The notes under the pieces are model-generated. The model saw nothing but the letters and a program-made list of their open reading frames with translations, was not told the DNA's origin and ran no database searches. Positions 7,233-9,843 of a stretch of 9,843 nt of DNA are shown piece after piece. Numbering within the stretch: the stretch's first letter is position 1; each line of letters starts with the position of its first letter. A program made the translations under genes and the position numbers. Location of the stretch: assembly GCA_024641365.1 (NCBI GenBank), contig JAHEDF010000116.1, forward strand, positions 1 to 9,843, in the 5' to 3' direction. Origin of the DNA: Planctomycetota bacterium (lineage in GTDB: Bacteria > Planctomycetota > UBA11346).

Positions 7233-7826
7233 ATGAATTTAAAAAACACTTTTCAAACCCTGCGAAAAGAAGTGCGTGCACTCGGTGATTCTCCGCGACT
7301 GGAACAAATTGAAAAAATTGTTTGTAATACAGCGTCCAACCAGCCTTCTGATGAAGTAAAAGATGCCATCGCTGACATTGTTAAAAAACCACATGGAACC
7401 TTAGCGTGTTCTGCTTGCCAAATTGGTTTGCATTTAGCCCTTAATAAAACCTTAAATCACATAACCGAATTAATCAGCGATGCGATTCTTGGCAGCGAAA
7501 TAGGTGTAGAAGCGGTAACTGATGCAGCAGGAGTCGCTGGAGAAATAGGCAGCGAAGCCGCCATTGATGCTGCTGTTGGAGTGGTCACTGAAGGCATCGG
7601 TGATATTGTAGCAATTCCAGCAGAAGTAGTTGCTGATGTCGTGGCTGATGAAGCGGTTCTGAGCGTCGAGGGTGTTATTGATTTAATAACACGAGAAATT
7701 GTCAAATCACTCTTGCAGTCGTTAGATCAAAAAATTGAAAATGCACAGGTCGTACAACACGTTATCGAAAAATTATGCGGCTTAATGAAAGCATGTCCGC
7801 CACCAGTAAGTAATTCCGAAAAATAA
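7233..7826 (+). CDS. Unrecognised 197-residue protein with Ala/Val/Gly-rich helical centre and paired cysteines
   Basis: I do not recognise this family. The protein starts hydrophilic and helical (MNLKNTFQTLRKEVRALG), with no signal peptide. Residues about 83-155 are a low-complexity run of Ala, Val, Gly, Ile, Asp and Glu (segments such as EIGVEAVTDAAGVAGEIGSE and EVVADVVADEAV), suggesting amphipathic or weakly hydrophobic helices rather than classic transmembrane segments. Five cysteines are present: C31, C59 and C62 (C-x2-C), C182 and C188 (C-x5-C). The C-x2-C near the beginning and C-x5-C near the end match the outer cysteine spacing of saposin-like domains, but the intervening distance is much too long and the middle pair is missing, so this is only a lead. 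An in-frame TGA at 7221-7223 excludes a longer N-terminus; GAGGG at 7222-7226 supports ATG 7233. It is codirectional with the CIS genes after a 57-bp gap, so it may be a cargo, accessory or unrelated gene. Confidence 0.7.
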   Translation: MNLKNTFQTLRKEVRALGDSPRLEQIEKIVCNTASNQPSDEVKDAIADIVKKPHGTLACSACQIGLHLALNKTLNHITELISDAILGSEIGVEAVTDAAGVAGEIGSEAAIDAAVGVVTEGIGDIVAIPAEVVADVVADEAVLSVEGVIDLITREIVKSLLQSLDQKIENAQVVQHVIEKLCGLMKACPPPVSNSEK

Positions 7827-7895
7827 CACGGTTATTCGCTTATCAGCACACCCGTACTGCTACTAATAAAAGAGGACCGCATTTTTCGCGATCAA
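7827..7895. other. Convergent intergenic gap, no clear terminator
   Basis: This 69-bp gap separates two genes whose 3' ends face each other, a place where a bidirectional terminator is common. I find only short complementarities (for example CGC and GCG around ATTTTT near 7878-7890) and no stem of five or more pairs with a T tract. Termination may be factor-dependent or lie elsewhere. Confidence 0.4.
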
Positions 7896-9239
7896 CTAAG
7901 CTTTACGCGGATCCGTTCCCGCAATAATATGATCGACACCTTTTTGATTAAAGCCTTTAAATCCGTCATTGCGTTCAAGTAATTCTAAATGAGAACCGAG
8001 TGCACCATCACGGGCTATTGTATCGGTTTGTTCTTTGGTTAATCGGCCGCTCGCAACAAGTGGATCAAGGCGTTGGCGAGTAACTGGCCACCGCTCGCCA
8101 ACGGTGAAACATTGGCGTAAATGTGGCAATTCAGAAAACGGCACCATCGATTCGATGCCAACTGATGATAATTGTTTGCGTACTGCATCAAAATCGAATG
8201 TCGCTTCTAAATGATGCATGCCAGCTTGTAACATAGATTCGCCATGCAGTGCACACCATAAACCGACCGTACCAAGTAGTCGTGTGGCATCGTTTGAAAA
8301 CGGTTCATGAGAGAAATCATTCCGCATTTCATCAGCGGTCATATCAACGTCGGCAAATATCACGATACCAGTAATAGGATGCTCTAAAACTTGCGCCCCC
8401 CATCCAGCTTCCCCACCAGGATAAAATCGTTCGCGACACGCAAATCCCAAGGTTTCAAATATTTTGATAAGTTGGGTAAAATATGTGCGAGACGACCTAT
8501 AAGTATGATGATCGTGATTGCCCCATCCAAAACCGAGTTGTTGTTGACGATTAAATTGAACACGGGCAGCCGCATTTCTACTTTGCCAATAACGACGTTC
8601 AGCAGCAAAAAAACGATCACATGCTAAAGCTTGTCCTATATCATCGACTGCTGCCTGCGCTAATTGCATGGTGTGCATAAATCCATCAGCTGGATCCTGC
8701 CAAGCGCGGCGACGTAAACGAAATTGCTCATCGTGGTAAAGAATACTTGCGACACGTTCAGCGGGTGGATCAACAATATCAAAGCGTTTATCACCATTGC
8801 GTTCAATGACCCATACCTCAGCACCATCATCATTAATTAATGCACGTCGTTGCGCGGCATATGGACGCCCTGCGATCGGGGCGTCAGGTTTTAACGCGCT
8901 AACCGCATCAATGACCGATTCGACACGCACACTGAGCGCATACGCATTATCATCTCGCAATACAATTGCAGGAAATAATCCTCCATTATGGCGATAACAA
9001 CCTGGTGCCATTGGTGTCGGCGCATGCTGAAAACCCACGTCAATTAATCGCGTGGCCAGACCAGGGATATCAGGTACGGCAAAATGATCGACCCAATCTA
9101 GTAAACGCGTCCCCGTATCGCGCAAAAGACGATCACGTAATTCCACCGCATACGATGAACGATTTAAAATTGCATGGTAAATTTCTTGAGTTTCTGCTGA
9201 TGCTGGTGGTTGTGTTGTCCAAGTTGGTTGCGGTTCCAT
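7896..9239 (-). CDS. Possible VOC-fold/DUF1338-like dioxygenase (2-oxoadipate dioxygenase/decarboxylase-like)
   Basis: A 447-residue soluble protein that I assign only tentatively. Parts resemble DUF1338, whose members (HglS of Pseudomonas, YdcJ of E. coli, plant FLO7) include the enzyme converting 2-oxoadipate to D-2-hydroxyglutarate in lysine catabolism. The resemblances are a DHHTYR motif (243-248) like the DH-x-A-F-R start, then IFADVD (294-299); MHHLEATFDFDAVRKQLSSVGIE (341-363), comparable to the H-L-T-P-R-x-L-D-I-D segment; and SHLELLERNDGFKGFNQKG (416-434), comparable to F-G-E-I-E-Q-R-G. Candidate metal ligands would be H244, H343 and E419, by analogy with the 2-His-1-Glu site. FYPGGEAGWGAQVLEHP (272-288) also looks strongly conserved. 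The N-terminal 230 residues were not recognised. The ATG is preceded by GAGGTG on the minus strand (9244-9249). Divergence from a saccharopine dehydrogenase-family gene supports a lysine-related role. Confidence 0.5.
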   Translation of the reverse strand: MEPQPTWTTQPPASAETQEIYHAILNRSSYAVELRDRLLRDTGTRLLDWVDHFAVPDIPGLATRLIDVGFQHAPTPMAPGCYRHNGGLFPAIVLRDDNAYALSVRVESVIDAVSALKPDAPIAGRPYAAQRRALINDDGAEVWVIERNGDKRFDIVDPPAERVASILYHDEQFRLRRRAWQDPADGFMHTMQLAQAAVDDIGQALACDRFFAAERRYWQSRNAAARVQFNRQQQLGFGWGNHDHHTYRSSRTYFTQLIKIFETLGFACRERFYPGGEAGWGAQVLEHPITGIVIFADVDMTADEMRNDFSHEPFSNDATRLLGTVGLWCALHGESMLQAGMHHLEATFDFDAVRKQLSSVGIESMVPFSELPHLRQCFTVGERWPVTRQRLDPLVASGRLTKEQTDTIARDGALGSHLELLERNDGFKGFNQKGVDHIIAGTDPRKA

Positions 9240-9364
9240 TTGACACCTCGCTATTAATATACTGTTTTATTGGGGCATTTTCCACATCCATACGGAAAAG
9301 ATTCTGCGCTTGGCTTGTTTACGACCACACACATTACTAATGAAAAGTGCACGCTAATATGGTA

Positions 9365-9377
9365 TCCTTAGTAAGGA
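9365..9377 (+). promoter_or_regulatory. Inverted repeat TCCTTA-G-TAAGGA overlapping the ribosome-binding site
   Basis: Two exact 6-bp arms separated by one G form a dyad whose right arm shares five bases with the Shine-Dalgarno AAGGAGGA (9373-9380). A one-base loop cannot form a stable hairpin without unpairing inner bases, so a protein operator is likelier than an RNA switch, though partial masking of the ribosome site is possible. Confidence 0.3.
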
Positions 9378-9380
9378 GGA
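9373..9380 (+). promoter_or_regulatory. Strong Shine-Dalgarno AAGGAGGA for the saccharopine dehydrogenase-like gene
   Basis: AAGGAGGA is nearly the full anti-16S complement and lies 5 bp before the ATG at 9386. It is the strongest ribosome-binding site in the window and fixes this start. Confidence 0.85.
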
Positions 9381-9385
9381 AAGCT

Positions 9386-9843
9386 ATGCATCGCGTACTA
9401 TTATTAGGCGCCGGTAAAATTGGCCGAGCCATTGCAAAATTATTAGCGCATAGTGATTCCTATGCCGTAACAGTCGCTGACGTCAATCCAGATGCGTTAG
9501 CTGGTTTGTCCTCAGTGCCACATGTAACAACCACAGAATTAGACGTTAGCAATAACGATAGTCTTGCTGCTGCAATGGATGGGCATGACGCAGTGCTCTC
9601 TGCTCTCTCATTTGCCGCAAATCCTGCGGTTGCGCGTGCCGCACTTAAAGCGGGACTAAGTTATTTTGATCTAACAGAAGATGTGGCTACCACCAAAGCG
9701 GTCGCCGACGTTGCCGCACAAGCAAAACCTGGACAAATATTTATGCCACAATGTGGATTAGCTCCCGGTTTTATTGCAATAGCTGGCCATCATGTGGCAC
9801 AACAATTTGATAGCCTGGATGAAGTTAAATTACGCGTTGGTGC
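9386..9843 (+). CDS. Saccharopine dehydrogenase-family oxidoreductase, N-terminal part (partial)
   Basis: The first 152 residues of a Rossmann-fold dehydrogenase that runs off the window. The N-terminus MHRVLLLGAGKIG contains the dinucleotide-binding G-x-G-x-x-G (8-13) right after the first strand. Strand two ends in an acidic residue (VTVADVNPD, D32), which by general rule favours NAD+ over NADP+. A second-half motif, MPQCGLAPGF (120-129), is typical of saccharopine dehydrogenase and L-lysine 6-dehydrogenase-type enzymes. Family members oxidise saccharopine or lysine, or act on carboxynorspermidine and related substrates; the substrate cannot be fixed from this portion. The start is set by AAGGAGGA at 9373-9380. 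It diverges from the DUF1338-like gene, which would fit a lysine-degradation unit. No frame disruption is visible. Confidence 0.88.
   Translation, partial: MHRVLLLGAGKIGRAIAKLLAHSDSYAVTVADVNPDALAGLSSVPHVTTTELDVSNNDSLAAAMDGHDAVLSALSFAANPAVARAALKAGLSYFDLTEDVATTKAVADVAAQAKPGQIFMPQCGLAPGFIAIAGHHVAQQFDSLDEVKLRVG

Larger units (their letters stand above)
9240..9385. promoter_or_regulatory. Divergent promoter region between the dioxygenase-like and saccharopine dehydrogenase-like genes
   Basis: This 146-bp gap must hold promoters for both outward-facing genes. For the minus-strand gene an AT-rich block (TATATTAAT on the minus strand, about 9254-9262) is a reasonable -10, with a weak TGGAAA about 17 bp farther upstream. 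For the plus-strand gene, TATCCT (9363-9368) with ATGAAA (9340-9345) at 17-bp spacing each match four of six consensus bases; TAATAT (9355-9360) is an alternative. None is strong enough to fix a transcription start. A shared regulator is possible. Confidence 0.45.

Noticed and set aside
7875..7892. Possible bidirectional terminator around ATTTTT
   Set aside because: Only three base pairs (CGC with GCG) flank the T run, too weak for an intrinsic terminator.

Overview
The window (9,843 bp, GC somewhere in the 40s by eye, many TTA leucine codons, good Shine-Dalgarno sites) is bacterial. It holds the baseplate end of a contractile injection system (CIS) operon, then one unrecognised gene, then a divergent pair of metabolic genes. 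The species cannot be named from sequence alone. A single-pass membrane protein with PASTA repeats implies a peptidoglycan-containing envelope. No phage replication, packaging or lysis gene is seen, so a chromosomal CIS locus fits better than a prophage, although only one end of the locus is visible.

Region 1 (1-7175, + strand) is a tightly packed run of genes with overlaps or gaps of a few bases. In order: the 3' end of an unidentified gene; a tube-binding/LysM protein (Afp7/Pvc7 type); a VgrG-like spike (Afp8 type); a gp25-like wedge protein (Afp9 type); a gp6/baseplate-J-like wedge protein (Afp11 type) with a beta-propeller-like C-terminal extension of about 350 residues; a tail protein I-like wedge protein (Afp12 type); and a membrane protein with an N-terminal beta-rich domain, one transmembrane helix and about three PASTA-like repeats. 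The order follows the Afp/PVC baseplate block, but there is no PAAR gene between the gp25 and gp6 homologues. The membrane/PASTA protein sits where a tail fibre would be expected. The sheath, inner tube, ATPase, tape measure and terminator genes are not in view; some probably lie upstream of position 1.

Region 2 (7176-7895) begins with a short intergenic stretch containing a perfect 12-bp palindrome and a possible extended -10 promoter. It is followed by a 197-residue protein of unknown function with a long Ala/Val/Gly/Ile-rich helical centre flanked by C-x2-C and C-x5-C pairs.

Region 3 (7896-9843) has a minus-strand gene resembling, distantly, the DUF1338/VOC-fold 2-oxoadipate dioxygenase/decarboxylase family. 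A 146-bp divergent promoter region separates it from a plus-strand saccharopine dehydrogenase-family gene cut by the window end. The pairing suggests lysine catabolism and appears unrelated to the CIS.

The most interesting reading is that this is a membrane-tethered CIS. The baseplate wedge carries an accessory propeller, and the last baseplate-operon gene encodes a predicted cytoplasm-to-envelope anchor with cell-wall-binding PASTA repeats, which may fix the injector to the producer's own membrane rather than releasing it as a free particle.
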